Source: Reinekea sp. G2M2-21 (GTDB lineage: Bacteria > Pseudomonadota > Gammaproteobacteria > Pseudomonadales > Natronospirillaceae). From it: a stretch of DNA of 64,000 nt. Shown here piece after piece: positions 48,506 through 56,982 of the stretch. The DNA is taken from contig NZ_JADPQG010000001.1 of NCBI RefSeq assembly GCF_015687175.1, forward strand, positions 62,001 to 126,000. The letters are read 5' to 3'. Position 1 is the first letter of the stretch. The number at the start of each line of letters is the position of its first letter. Both the position numbers and the translations under genes were made by a program. The notes under the pieces were generated by a model, which made no database searches, was not told where the DNA came from, and saw only the letters and a program-made list of their open reading frames with translations.

Positions 48506-49531
48506 TTGAAAAATAATTCTCAGCAGACGGATGCTTTTTTTATTCCCAACCTGTGTCAAACCTCGTCGTTGCTGCTGTTGATCCTGATTTCAGAGTTGTG
48601 TGTGCTGGCTTGGTCATTGGCCGATCAGTCGTTTTCCTGGAGTCAATTTGGGTTACGCAGCATATCCATACAATGGATTATGTTGTTAAGCGCAGCCGCG
48701 CTGTGTCAGTTGCGACGTTGGTTGCCAAATTGGAGTGTTCGGCAAGGATGGATCGTCTGTTTCGTCACCATCGAATTGATTGGCATCAGTGTGGTTGTGG
48801 TGGGCGGTCTGGTGTTGCAACCGGATCGCCTGGCTCCCTGGCCATTGCTGCAGGCCGGTTTGGCGATTGCCATCGTGGCGGGCATGGTATTGCGCTACTT
48901 TCAACTCCTGCAGCTGGTTATCGATCAGAATCAGGCTGAAATCAGCTCACGTATGAACGCCCTGCAGGCTCGGATTAAGCCCCATTTTTTATTCAATAGT
49001 CTAAATACCATCGCGGAACTCATCGTGACCCGGCCGGATGCCGCGGAAAAATCGGTCGAAAGCCTGTCGTCCTTGTTTCGGGCCAATTTAAAAGAAACAT
49101 CGAGCTTTTGCCCGTTAAAGCAGGAAATTGAGTTGGTTAAAGGTTATCTGGAGTTAGAGCAATGGCGCTTAGGGGACCGTTTGCGTATCGAGTGGCGGGA
49201 ATCCATTCACGATGAGCAATGGCCGGTGCCCATACTCTGTTTACAACCGTTGGTCGAAAACGCAGTCGTGCATGGGGTGGCTTCAAAGACCGATGGTGGC
49301 CGAGTGGTCATTTCGGCGCTGCAGACCCCGCGTATTACCACCCTGACGGTCGAAAATGATATTGGACCTGAGCTGGGCGCACATCGTGGGCACGGCGTTG
49401 GGTTGGACAACGTACAACGGCGTTTGCGGGTACTTTATGGTGAGGAGGCCCGTTGCAGAGTCGAGAAAACGGATGAACATTTTAAAGTGATTGTCACCTT
49501 GCCAAAAACACCTCTGGAGACGACAGCATGA
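48506..49531 (+). CDS. algZ: LytS/YehU-family sensor histidine kinase (AlgZ/FimS-like)
   Basis: Sensor partner of AlgR; in P. aeruginosa AlgZ/FimS-AlgR controls type IV pili, alginate and virulence genes. The 341-residue product has about four membrane helices (19-37, 52-68, 81-103, 113-133), the His-kinase motif RIKPHFLFNSLNTI with His160, and an ATPase domain with PLVENAVVHG and GHGVGLDN. The start is TTG 48506, supported by AGAGG five bases upstream. Its stop overlaps algR by four bases. Position beside argH matches Pseudomonas. Confidence 0.9.
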   Translation: MKNNSQQTDAFFIPNLCQTSSLLLLILISELCVLAWSLADQSFSWSQFGLRSISIQWIMLLSAAALCQLRRWLPNWSVRQGWIVCFVTIELIGISVVVVGGLVLQPDRLAPWPLLQAGLAIAIVAGMVLRYFQLLQLVIDQNQAEISSRMNALQARIKPHFLFNSLNTIAELIVTRPDAAEKSVESLSSLFRANLKETSSFCPLKQEIELVKGYLELEQWRLGDRLRIEWRESIHDEQWPVPILCLQPLVENAVVHGVASKTDGGRVVISALQTPRITTLTVENDIGPELGAHRGHGVGLDNVQRRLRVLYGEEARCRVEKTDEHFKVIVTLPKTPLETTA

Positions 49532-50247
49532 AAGTTTTGGTTGTGGACGATGAACCATTGGCCCGGGATCGGCTTATTCGATTTCTACAGGATATCGATA
49601 CCGTAGATGGTATTCAGGCGGCATCTAATGGTGAAGAAGCATTGACCAAACTGACTACCTTCCCCGCTGACGTGGTGCTGTTGGATATCCGGATGCCGGG
49701 TAAAAGCGGACTGGAGGTCGCGGTGAAAATCAAAGACCGCCCTGAACCGCCCGCCATTGTCTTTTGCACGGCCTACGAGGATTACGCCCTGGACGCGTTT
49801 AAGGTAAAAGCTCAATCTTATTTGTTGAAACCAGTGCAGCGTCAGGCGTTGGTTGAGGCCCTGGACGATTGCAGTCAACTCACCAAGGCACAGATTCAGG
49901 GCTTGGCAAATCACAGTTCTGTCGAAACGATCAGCGTACACAACGGGCGAGAGAAAGAGCTCATGCCGCTTTCCGATATTTATTTTTTCAAAGCTGAGCA
50001 GAAATATGTCTCGTTATTCAGTGTGAAGGGTGAGCGCGTTGTCGATGAGAGCCTGAAAGTGCTGGAAGATCGCTATGAAGACTGTTTTATCCGGGTTCAT
50101 CGTAATACCCTTGTTTATAAACCTCGTATCGAAAAGCTTAACCGGGATGCCGAAGGCGGTTTCTGGTTGACGATCAAGGGGGTTGATGAACCTATTGCTG
50201 TCAGTCGGCGGCACGCCAAAGGGCTTAAGCTGCTATTCGAATCCTAG
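49528..50247 (+). CDS. algR: LytTR-family response regulator (AlgR-like)
   Basis: DNA-binding response regulator of the AlgZ/AlgR pair. The 239-residue product has a receiver domain with acidic pocket DDE (7-9), phosphoacceptor Asp53 in VVLLDIRMPG, and a LytTR DNA-binding domain (about 136-237, with FIRVHRNTLVYKPRIEKL). The ATG overlaps the algZ stop. The stop codon TAG coincides with the edge of miniature element B, whose insertion left the stop unchanged. Confidence 0.92.
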   Translation: MKVLVVDDEPLARDRLIRFLQDIDTVDGIQAASNGEEALTKLTTFPADVVLLDIRMPGKSGLEVAVKIKDRPEPPAIVFCTAYEDYALDAFKVKAQSYLLKPVQRQALVEALDDCSQLTKAQIQGLANHSSVETISVHNGREKELMPLSDIYFFKAEQKYVSLFSVKGERVVDESLKVLEDRYEDCFIRVHRNTLVYKPRIEKLNRDAEGGFWLTIKGVDEPIAVSRRHAKGLKLLFES

Positions 50248-50512
50248 GGCAACTCTGATTAATTCGAATCACCTCAGTCCTATCAGATCGAAGGATGAGC
50301 GAGGCGTGTGTTGCAGGGAATGGCGAGTCCTTTTCAAAACACACAACAAAGCTCAGTCATCGATCTGAAGGACCCGGAGGGCGGGGCTGAAATGGCAAAT
50401 TTCGTTGTTAAGTCCTTTGCCAAGATAATGAATATTGCCTGCAGACCTTGCCTCGAATTTTGCGCATTTCTTCACCCGCTGAGGTAGAGAGCAATTATTC
50501 AGAGGTGCCCTA
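50245..50512. mobile_element. Miniature inverted-repeat element B (IS5-like ends)
   Basis: A 268-base element with terminal repeats TAGGGCA-N-CTCTGA-N-TAATT at 50245-50264 and, inverted, at 50493-50512 (18 of 20 match). It is flanked by TA on both sides within CTAG, as expected for several IS5-family elements that duplicate TA. An inner imperfect hairpin joins 50284-50310 and 50341-50367. No coding sequence is seen. It fills most of the gap between algR and the next gene. A decayed relative lies at 24955-25155. Confidence 0.8.
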
Positions 50513-50669
50513 GGGCCTATTACGTTAAGGAATGTTGTTATCGGGTAAGTTTGTGTTAAATAAATACCGGAAAAAACTGGCGAACTGATCAATATGGTCT
50601 ATAACTCACTGGTCGAATTTAATTTGTGTCAAAACTGAAGCTTCAATAAAGCGCTAAGGAGTTAAAAAG

Positions 50670-50876
50670 ATGACAGCACAAAAGAAACCAGAAGGGCCGG
50701 TAACGACCGAAGAGTTGGCCCGAACCCCGCAATGTAATGAAAATGTCCGTCAGCAGATGGCCAGCGAAGTCGAGGCGTTTTTAGCCAATGGTGGGTCGGT
50801 TACAGAAGTGGATCGGGGTGTGCGTGTTGATTTGCCGAAGAAGCCTGAAAATAAATACGGTTCGCGCCCCATATGA
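50670..50876 (+). CDS. sutA: SutA-like small RNA-polymerase-associated protein
   Basis: A 68-residue protein whose C-terminal half matches SutA of P. aeruginosa, a small factor that binds RNA polymerase and supports transcription in slow growth. Shared features are the amphipathic segment SEVEAFLANGGSVTEV and the terminal PKKPENKYGSRPI. The long acidic N-terminal tail of Pseudomonas SutA is missing; the N-terminus here is MTAQKKPEGPVTTEEL. AAGGAG lies eight bases before the ATG and a strong terminator follows, so it is a single-gene unit. Confidence 0.75.
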   Translation: MTAQKKPEGPVTTEELARTPQCNENVRQQMASEVEAFLANGGSVTEVDRGVRVDLPKKPENKYGSRPI

Positions 50877-50898
50877 GTGACCCGTTGTCTAAAATAGA

Positions 50899-50930
50899 CG
50901 AAAAACGGAACCTGATGGTTCCGTTTTTCG
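50899..50930 (+). terminator. Terminator of the sutA-like gene
   Basis: CGAAAAACGGAACC-TGAT-GGTTCCGTTTTTCG is a perfect 14-bp stem with a tetraloop, 23 bases after the stop. The A and T arms make it bidirectional in form. Confidence 0.9.
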
Positions 50931-51018
50931 TTTCTGTGTTCGGCTCGCAAGTCCGGGCAGCGGCACTATACTGATGAAATGAGGTTCGTTCGCTGTCATT
51001 CCGTTAGGTAAAAAAGTC

Positions 51019-52311
51019 TTGAAAAAATCATTCTATGTTCCTATTAATCAGTTACAGGTCGGACTCTTTGTCGATCTGGAGTTGAGTTGGACCGAACATC
51101 CTTTTTTATTCAGTAAATTCAAGATCAAACAACAGGACGAGATTGCCCAGATCCGCAAATTGGGCTTGCAGAAAATTCTGGTCATCATCAAAAAGTCGGC
51201 CCCTGAGGCCCTACGTCAGATAACCGACCAACCCGCTGAACTGGATGAGTTTGCCATCGAGCCCGATCCTACAGGAGACGGCACTCAAAACAATTCTGAC
51301 CTGGATACGTTATGGACCCAGAAGAAGCAGAGCATAGACAAGGCTGAGGAATATCGGAAAGAACGACGGAAAACCGCCCAACGGTACCGAGAAACCCAGA
51401 AGCGGGTCAGTAACCTAGTGCGCAATCTCCGGTTGGCACCGGCCAACGCCATACGGGATGCCGATGAAGTGATCGGCGATATTAGCAGTCTTCTGGCAAG
51501 TCAAACGAATATTGTGGTTAGTATGGTCAGTTTGGAGGCGGGTGAGTTTAATCTTCAAAATCATGCGTTGAATGTCACGGTACTGGCGATGATGTTGGCG
51601 AAAAGCTTGGACGTGGCTGCAGACGACATGCATAACCTTGGCGTTGCCTGCATTCTGCATGACATTGGCAAGATCGTGTTGCCACAGGGGATTGTGCATA
51701 AGGTTGGGTCGCTCAACGCGGTTGAGCAAGACGTCATGAAAACGCACGTGAATAAAGGTCTGGCATTGCTGTCCCGCGTCAAAAACATTGAGCCCGTGGC
51801 GTTGGAGATGATCGCGGATCATCATGTCTACCTTGATGGTAGTGGCTATCCCGCGGCTCCTCGCCATGGTGAACTTTCTGTACTGAGTCGAATCTTGCAG
51901 GTGGCCAATCATTACGACTCTATGTGTAACCCCAATGACCCTGCGTTAGCGGTTAGCCCAAAAATTGCAATGGCGAAACTGTTTTCCAATTACGAAGGGA
52001 AGCTGGATTCCTACTATATACACCAGTTCGTGCGCAATTTTGGAGTGTATCCACCGGGTTGTGTGGTGAAGCTCAGTGATGATTCTATTGCATTGGTTAG
52101 CTCGGTCGACAGCGATAACCTGCTCGCGCCAACCGTGATTGTTTACAACCCGGATATACCCGCAAATCAGGCGTTGATGCTCAATTTAGTTGATCATGAA
52201 GAACTATCTATTGTTCAGGCGCTCAAACCCGGAGAGTACTCTCCCGAGTTGAATGCCTATCTGGGTCTGGAAGACCGACTCGGGTTTTTCTTTGGCTCAC
52301 CTAAGAACTGA
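51019..52311 (+). CDS. HD-GYP c-di-GMP phosphodiesterase with N-terminal DUF3391
   Basis: A 430-residue cytoplasmic protein. The N-terminus (YVPINQLQVGLFVDLELSW ... HPFLFSKFKI) is a DUF3391 domain, common in front of HD-GYP domains. The HD-GYP domain has LHDIGKI with His214-Asp215, HVNKGLALL, and HHVYLDGSGYP (268-278), so the GYP motif is intact; Val270 stands where most enzymes have Glu. The linker between domains (about 110-140) is a charged coiled coil. The start is TTG 51019, in agreement with where the family normally begins; only a weak AGG lies upstream. Confidence 0.9.
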   Translation: MKKSFYVPINQLQVGLFVDLELSWTEHPFLFSKFKIKQQDEIAQIRKLGLQKILVIIKKSAPEALRQITDQPAELDEFAIEPDPTGDGTQNNSDLDTLWTQKKQSIDKAEEYRKERRKTAQRYRETQKRVSNLVRNLRLAPANAIRDADEVIGDISSLLASQTNIVVSMVSLEAGEFNLQNHALNVTVLAMMLAKSLDVAADDMHNLGVACILHDIGKIVLPQGIVHKVGSLNAVEQDVMKTHVNKGLALLSRVKNIEPVALEMIADHHVYLDGSGYPAAPRHGELSVLSRILQVANHYDSMCNPNDPALAVSPKIAMAKLFSNYEGKLDSYYIHQFVRNFGVYPPGCVVKLSDDSIALVSSVDSDNLLAPTVIVYNPDIPANQALMLNLVDHEELSIVQALKPGEYSPELNAYLGLEDRLGFFFGSPKN

Positions 52312-52933
52312 GATTATCTTCGCTGATAACTCATTAATGTGCTTTTCTGATTTCACCATTCAATTACACGATAGTGACTATTGTTAAAAAAAATGCGTAT
52401 GTAAGAAAGTTACTGAATGTCCTCTATTTCGTCGTTTTGTTCGTAATATCACCACAATGATATCTCTGAATGTGTTGGGATAAATTGACAAATTGGCCTG
52501 TTTTTTGATTTTCCAGAGCTTTGTAATCAAAGTGAATATACCCATTTGGAGATAGACGTAATTGGAATGAACAGCGATTTAGTTTTTGATCCTCGTCAAA
52601 TACAGCGCCCGTATGGCGCGGATTTTCGCAGTATACTAAGACTACTGTCAGGAAAAGATCGGTGATTCGTTGAGACGGTAACCTGTAACAAACTTGTTGT
52701 TTTGTTTCAGGTAAATCCAGGGGAATGTGGTTTGTCAGTAAAATATTGACGATTGGGTGTTTTGTGGATGGTCAAAGACTGATTAGACTGCAGGTCAGAG
52801 GCAAATGAATCTTAATCGCATTCAACTGCTGTGACTTTAAATCGAATAATAAAAAAATAATCAACGGACAATCGCAATCGGAACGCCAAAACAGCCTGGC
52901 TTAAAATTTCCAGTCCAATCAAGGAGAATATCC
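52312..52933 (+). other. 622-base AT-rich region upstream of pckA
   Basis: No gene is accepted here. The stretch is AT-rich with a 12-bp inverted repeat at 52681-52712, a TTGACA at 52485-52490 without a matching -10, and a TATACT at 52631-52636 without a matching -35. Such length before pckA suggests transcriptional control by carbon source or a long leader. Confidence 0.55.
52681..52712. promoter_or_regulatory. Inverted repeat in the pckA upstream region
   Basis: ACCTGTAACAAA (52681-52692) pairs with TTTGTTTCAGGT (52701-52712) with one mismatch and an eight-base loop. It lies 222 bases before pckA. It has no T tail; an operator or leader hairpin is more likely than a terminator. Confidence 0.5.
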
Positions 52934-54478
52934 ATGAACGCCACCACACAATTTGTTCACGTTGACATCCCGACTGCCAAGTTACTTGAACTGGCGGTCC
53001 GGCGAGAGGAAGGTGAGTTTGCCGCTAACGGAGCTTTTCTGGCTACCACCGGAACCCGCACCGGACGCTCACCGAAAGATCGTTTTATTGTAGATGAACC
53101 ATCAATGTCCCATCTGGTTGATTGGGGCAATATCAACCAGCCTTTCCCGGAAGACAAGTTCAATGCCCTATGGGATCGGGTCAGTAAATACGTTGCTGAA
53201 AAAGAAAGATTTGTCGGCCACCTTGAAGTAGGTGCGGCTGAAGAACACTGCTTGCCATTGCGGGTCACCACCGAACTTGCATGGCATCAGGTGTTTGCGC
53301 GCAATTTGTTCATCGTTCCAGAACAGTGGAATGAGCAGGGTAAGCCAGTTTGGGAAGTTCTGAATGTGCCGAGTTTTGTGTGTGACCCTGAACGTGATGG
53401 CACACACAGTGATGGCATCGTCGTTGTCAGTTTTGAGCAGCGTAAGGTCCTGGTGGCGGGCCTTTACTATGCCGGTGAAATGAAGAAGTCATTATTCGCC
53501 GTTCAGAACTTCCTGCTTCCTGAAAAAGATGTATTGCCGATGCATTGTTCCGCAAACGTGGGTGAAGACGGTAAAACCTCTCTGTTCTTTGGTCTGTCGG
53601 GTACCGGTAAAACAACCTTGTCAGCCGATCCTGACCGGTTCCTGATCGGTGATGACGAACACGGTTGGGGTCCAGGCATTGTTTTCAATTTTGAAGGCGG
53701 TTGCTACGCGAAAACAATCGACCTGTCGCGCAAAAACGAGCCCGTTATCTGGGATGCCATCAGTTTTGGGGCCGTTCTTGAAAATGTCGTGGTAGACGAG
53801 CATCGTGTACCGGACTACAGCGATGTGTCCTTAACTCAGAATGGTCGTGTTGCTTACCCATTAACGCACATTGAGAAGCGACAGTTGAGTAACCAGGGAG
53901 CCGAACCAAACGCGGTCGTTTTCCTGACCTGTGACTTGAATGGTGTGTTGCCTCCGGTTGCGAAGCTCAGCAAAGAAGCCGCTGCTTACTACTTTTTAAG
54001 TGGTTACACCGCGCTGGTGGGCTCTACGGAAATGGGTGCGGGCAGCGGTATCAAGTCCACCTTCTCAACCTGTTTCGGTGCACCGTTCTTCCCACGGCCA
54101 GCATCCGTTTACGCTGAATTGTTGATGAAGCGTGTCGAGCAAAGCGGTGCCAGCGTCTACATGGTGAATACTGGGTGGACAGGCGGTCCGTTCGGTGAAG
54201 GCAAACGATTCGACATTCCGACGACTCGGGCGATCATAACCGCGATTACCAACGGTTCATTGCACAACACTCCGACCCATCACGTCACGGAATTGAATTT
54301 GGATATTCCTGTCGAAGTACACGGGGTCGATACCAAGTTGCTGAACCCTCGCAACACGTGGGCGAGTCCAGAAGCGTTTGACAAGCGAGCCCAGCAGTTG
54401 GCCCGTGAGTTCCAAACCAACTTTGCCAAGTACGACGTCGACGAAAAAATTGTCGTGGCCGGTCCGAAAATGCACTAA
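52934..54478 (+). CDS. pckA: Phosphoenolpyruvate carboxykinase (ATP)
   Basis: Converts oxaloacetate and ATP to phosphoenolpyruvate and CO2, the entry step to gluconeogenesis. The 514-residue product has the start [18 protein letters not shown], the kinase-1a loop GLSGTGKTT (220-228), the metal-binding kinase-2 region [12 protein letters not shown], and [25 protein letters not shown] lies seven bases upstream of the ATG. It has its own terminator and a long upstream control region. Confidence 0.97.
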   Translation: MNATTQFVHVDIPTAKLLELAVRREEGEFAANGAFLATTGTRTGRSPKDRFIVDEPSMSHLVDWGNINQPFPEDKFNALWDRVSKYVAEKERFVGHLEVGAAEEHCLPLRVTTELAWHQVFARNLFIVPEQWNEQGKPVWEVLNVPSFVCDPERDGTHSDGIVVVSFEQRKVLVAGLYYAGEMKKSLFAVQNFLLPEKDVLPMHCSANVGEDGKTSLFFGLSGTGKTTLSADPDRFLIGDDEHGWGPGIVFNFEGGCYAKTIDLSRKNEPVIWDAISFGAVLENVVVDEHRVPDYSDVSLTQNGRVAYPLTHIEKRQLSNQGAEPNAVVFLTCDLNGVLPPVAKLSKEAAAYYFLSGYTALVGSTEMGAGSGIKSTFSTCFGAPFFPRPASVYAELLMKRVEQSGASVYMVNTGWTGGPFGEGKRFDIPTTRAIITAITNGSLHNTPTHHVTELNLDIPVEVHGVDTKLLNPRNTWASPEAFDKRAQQLAREFQTNFAKYDVDEKIVVAGPKMH

Positions 54479-54506
54479 CGCATATTACATAGCTCCTCCT
54501 TTTTTT

Positions 54507-54529
54507 GCCCGCCTTGTGCGGGCTTTTTT
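54507..54529 (+). terminator. Terminator of pckA
   Basis: GCCCGC-CTTGT-GCGGGC forms a 6-bp GC stem followed by six T, 28 bases after the pckA stop. Confidence 0.92.
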
Positions 54530-54613
54530 GTGTGTATTGTCAGGTAACTCGAGAATCACTCAATCGCGTGTTTTCGCTTTCAAAGCCTTCGGTGATCAAG
54601 CACAATTCCGCCT

Positions 54614-55567
54614 ATGGATGAATTTGAACTGATAAAACGATGTTTCGCCGACTGGCCCACCCAACACCCTAATGTGTTGCGCGGTATAGGTGACGATTGT
54701 CTGGTGTGGCTGGACCCGGAACCACTGGTGATATCGGTCGATACGGCGGTTATCGGACGGCACTTCCCCGAGTTTGCGAACCCGGAGCAGGTAGCGCAAC
54801 GGGCTTTTTTGCCGGCGATCAGCGATCTGGCGGCAATGACGGCGACACCTGCTTTTTTTACACTGGCGCTGACTCTACCCAAGCATTGCAATGGCGACTG
54901 GGTCGTGCGCTTTGCTCATCGTCTGCGCGAGTTAGCGGCTCAATACAACATTATGCTCGCCGGTGGCGATACAACCCTGGGTGAGCAGTTAACGGTGACT
55001 ATCAATGTGCATGGGCGTTGCCCGCATCCTGTGTTACGCAATGGCGCGCAGGCGCAGGATGATGTCTGGGTAACCGGTTATCTTGGGCAAGCCGCCGCAG
55101 CATTGCCATACGTATTAGCAAACGATGAAAAGGAGGTGCCAATGGAGTGGTGGCAAGCCTACTGGCAGCCCGATGTTCCGTTGGAGTTTGCAATCGCCCT
55201 TCAAGGCTGCATTCACAGTGCTATCGATATATCCGATGGACTGGTAGGCGATGCGCTGCACATTGCCCAGCAAAGTGAACTGGCCCTGCATCTTAATGTG
55301 CATGATTTGCCGTTGGACAGTGACCTGAAAGCGGCTGGAGAGAACGGACTGCGCTGTGCCACCAGTGGTGGTGATGATTATCAACTGTTGTTTACGGCAG
55401 CGCCGATGGTCCGTGAAGAAATTCAACACCTGGCCAATCAGCAGGGTGTGTTGGTGACTCGAATCGGGCAAACCAGAGAAGGCAAACCCGCGGTTCACTG
55501 GTATGATGGCGATCGCCCGGTGACGTTGCCGTGGCAAAGTTTTACGCATTTTAATAAAGAGAGTTGA
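54614..55567 (+). CDS. thiL: Thiamine-monophosphate kinase
   Basis: Phosphorylates thiamine monophosphate to the active diphosphate. The 317-residue product has the AIR-synthase-like fold motifs GIGDDCLVW, VDTAVIGRHFP, ISDLAAMTATP, LAGGDTT and IDISDGLVGDALHI, and ends with WQSFTHF. The pgpA gene follows directly, the usual order in gammaproteobacteria; nusB, normally upstream, is absent here, so the cluster has been split from its usual partner. Confidence 0.95.
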   Translation: MDEFELIKRCFADWPTQHPNVLRGIGDDCLVWLDPEPLVISVDTAVIGRHFPEFANPEQVAQRAFLPAISDLAAMTATPAFFTLALTLPKHCNGDWVVRFAHRLRELAAQYNIMLAGGDTTLGEQLTVTINVHGRCPHPVLRNGAQAQDDVWVTGYLGQAAAALPYVLANDEKEVPMEWWQAYWQPDVPLEFAIALQGCIHSAIDISDGLVGDALHIAQQSELALHLNVHDLPLDSDLKAAGENGLRCATSGGDDYQLLFTAAPMVREEIQHLANQQGVLVTRIGQTREGKPAVHWYDGDRPVTLPWQSFTHFNKES

Positions 55568-55569
55568 AC

Positions 55570-56052
55570 ATGACTGAACCGTCCGCTCGTCGCTGGCACA
55601 ATCACTGGGTGCATTTTCTGGCTTTTGGCTTTGGCAGTGGCGCAGCGCCGAAAGCCCCCGGCACCTTTGGGACGCTAGCGGCAATCCCGGTGTTTTTGCT
55701 GTTAGCCTATTTGCCATTATGGGCCTATTTGATGGTCGTGGTGCTCACATTCGCTCTGGGTGTCTACTTATGTGGTCAAGCATCTAAGGATATGGGCGTA
55801 CACGACCACGGTGGTATCGTCTGGGACGAGTTTGTTGGTTTCTGGATTACCATGATTGCGTTGCCGGTGCACTGGGCATGGGTCATCGCGGGCTTTGTCT
55901 TATTTCGTTTTTTCGACATCATCAAACCCTGGCCAATCGGTTGGTTGGACAAGCGCGTGCATGGCGGTCTGGGGATCATGATTGACGATGTTATCGCGGG
56001 TATTTTTGCGTTGGCGATACTTCAGGTGGTGTATCAAGTATTTTTTTCGTGA
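55570..56052 (+). CDS. pgpA: Phosphatidylglycerophosphatase A
   Basis: Dephosphorylates phosphatidylglycerophosphate to phosphatidylglycerol in the inner membrane. The product (160 residues) shows the family motifs GSGAAPKAPGTFGTL, GIVWDEFVGFWI and FRFFDIIKPWPIGW, with several membrane helices. ATG 55570 is chosen because GAGAG lies seven bases upstream; a TTG at 55564 would overlap thiL by four bases and add two residues. Confidence 0.94.
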   Translation: MTEPSARRWHNHWVHFLAFGFGSGAAPKAPGTFGTLAAIPVFLLLAYLPLWAYLMVVVLTFALGVYLCGQASKDMGVHDHGGIVWDEFVGFWITMIALPVHWAWVIAGFVLFRFFDIIKPWPIGWLDKRVHGGLGIMIDDVIAGIFALAILQVVYQVFFS

Positions 56053-56073
56053 AGCCGGCTGCAGAATAGAATT

Positions 56074-56108
56074 ACCTCAACGCGTGGGCCATGCTCCACG
56101 AGGTTGTT
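56074..56108. terminator. Possible terminator between pgpA and the convergent gene
   Basis: ACCTC and CGTGG pair with CCACG and AGGT in an imperfect hairpin followed by TTGTTT. It lies between two convergent genes and is only moderately convincing. Confidence 0.4.
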
Positions 56109-56121
56109 TCTGGTCTTGCCA

Positions 56122-56982
56122 TTACCACGTTGCGATGATGGCCGAACCGAGCAGCGTGCTGCCGTTTTCAGTCGAAAATTGTTGTTGCAGTAGTTTTGTT
56201 CGTTCCTGACTTCGTAAGGTGACGAGCCATTCCTGCCAGTAGTCGAAGTAAGGTTGTTTCACGTCCATGCGAGTTTGTATTTCGCAATGCGTGGCGCTGC
56301 AATGAACGGTGATCAAGGTCGTATTGTTGTCGTGCGCTTTGTTCAGCTCTGCCACCATGGGCGCCAGTACTTCATAGAGCTGGTCGGTTTTGGTATAGGC
56401 TTCCGGTTGCAGCATGAGCTCGAATCTCTGCTCGACATATTCAGTGTTGTGCTTCGGTTGTGCCATCAATGCGCTGTTTAGTGCGTCTAAATCATTCAGC
56501 GGATGGGGATAGCTGAGCAGGCTCGTTAATTCGTTGGCTATCTCGTAGTCGCTCTGTTGTTCGAGCCGATCATCACGCAGTGCCATCTGCGTTTGAATTT
56601 TTTCATCCAACTCTTCAAGTTTGTCGACCATTTTCTGTTTGCGACGTTCTAAGTCTGCAAACAGTTTGTCGCGTTCCTGTCGGTAGGTTTGTAACTCAGC
56701 AATTAATGCCCGAGCATGTCCTTCGTTGATGGAGTGGGTGACTTCGGCTTTGGCCAGATCAGCTTCCAAGCGGCCAACGGCTGCTTTCAACGAGTCATTG
56801 GTGGCCTGTAACACTGGCAAGTCTTGATCAGCAAAAGCGGACGTGTCGACTTTGTCGATAGAGGGTTGTTGTACGGTCGCTGGTGGTCGGATGACCCAGT
56901 GAATCCCGAGACTTGAAAAGAAACCAATCACGAAGAAAGCAACCACGGTCGCTGTATAGGTGAGCAATCGGGTCCCATTCAT
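56122..56982 (-). CDS. Membrane-anchored coiled-coil protein with C-terminal Cys-X4-Cys domain (gene B of a pair)
   Basis: I do not recognise this gene. The product (286 residues) has a membrane helix at about 8-30, a long coiled coil (about 60-150) and a C-terminal domain (about 175-286) containing TVHCSATHCEI with Cys228 and Cys233, followed by PYFDYWQEWLVTLRSQ. Topology suggests the domain is periplasmic with a possible disulphide. The start is ATG 56982, which overlaps the stop of gene A by four bases; the frame is open further upstream but that part is out-of-frame gene A. Gene A has the same layout and motif, so the two are diverged paralogues, probably read from the ptsP promoter. Confidence 0.75.
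   Translation of the reverse strand: MNGTRLLTYTATVVAFFVIGFFSSLGIHWVIRPPATVQQPSIDKVDTSAFADQDLPVLQATNDSLKAAVGRLEADLAKAEVTHSINEGHARALIAELQTYRQERDKLFADLERRKQKMVDKLEELDEKIQTQMALRDDRLEQQSDYEIANELTSLLSYPHPLNDLDALNSALMAQPKHNTEYVEQRFELMLQPEAYTKTDQLYEVLAPMVAELNKAHDNNTTLITVHCSATHCEIQTRMDVKQPYFDYWQEWLVTLRSQERTKLLQQQFSTENGSTLLGSAIIATW

Noticed and set aside
52567-52665. A 32-codon frame in the pckA upstream region
   Set aside because: It lacks a spaced ribosome-binding site and shows no recognisable feature; the region is better treated as regulatory.
55115-55717. A 200-codon frame antisense to thiL and pgpA
   Set aside because: Both sense genes are clearly conserved and explain the open frame.
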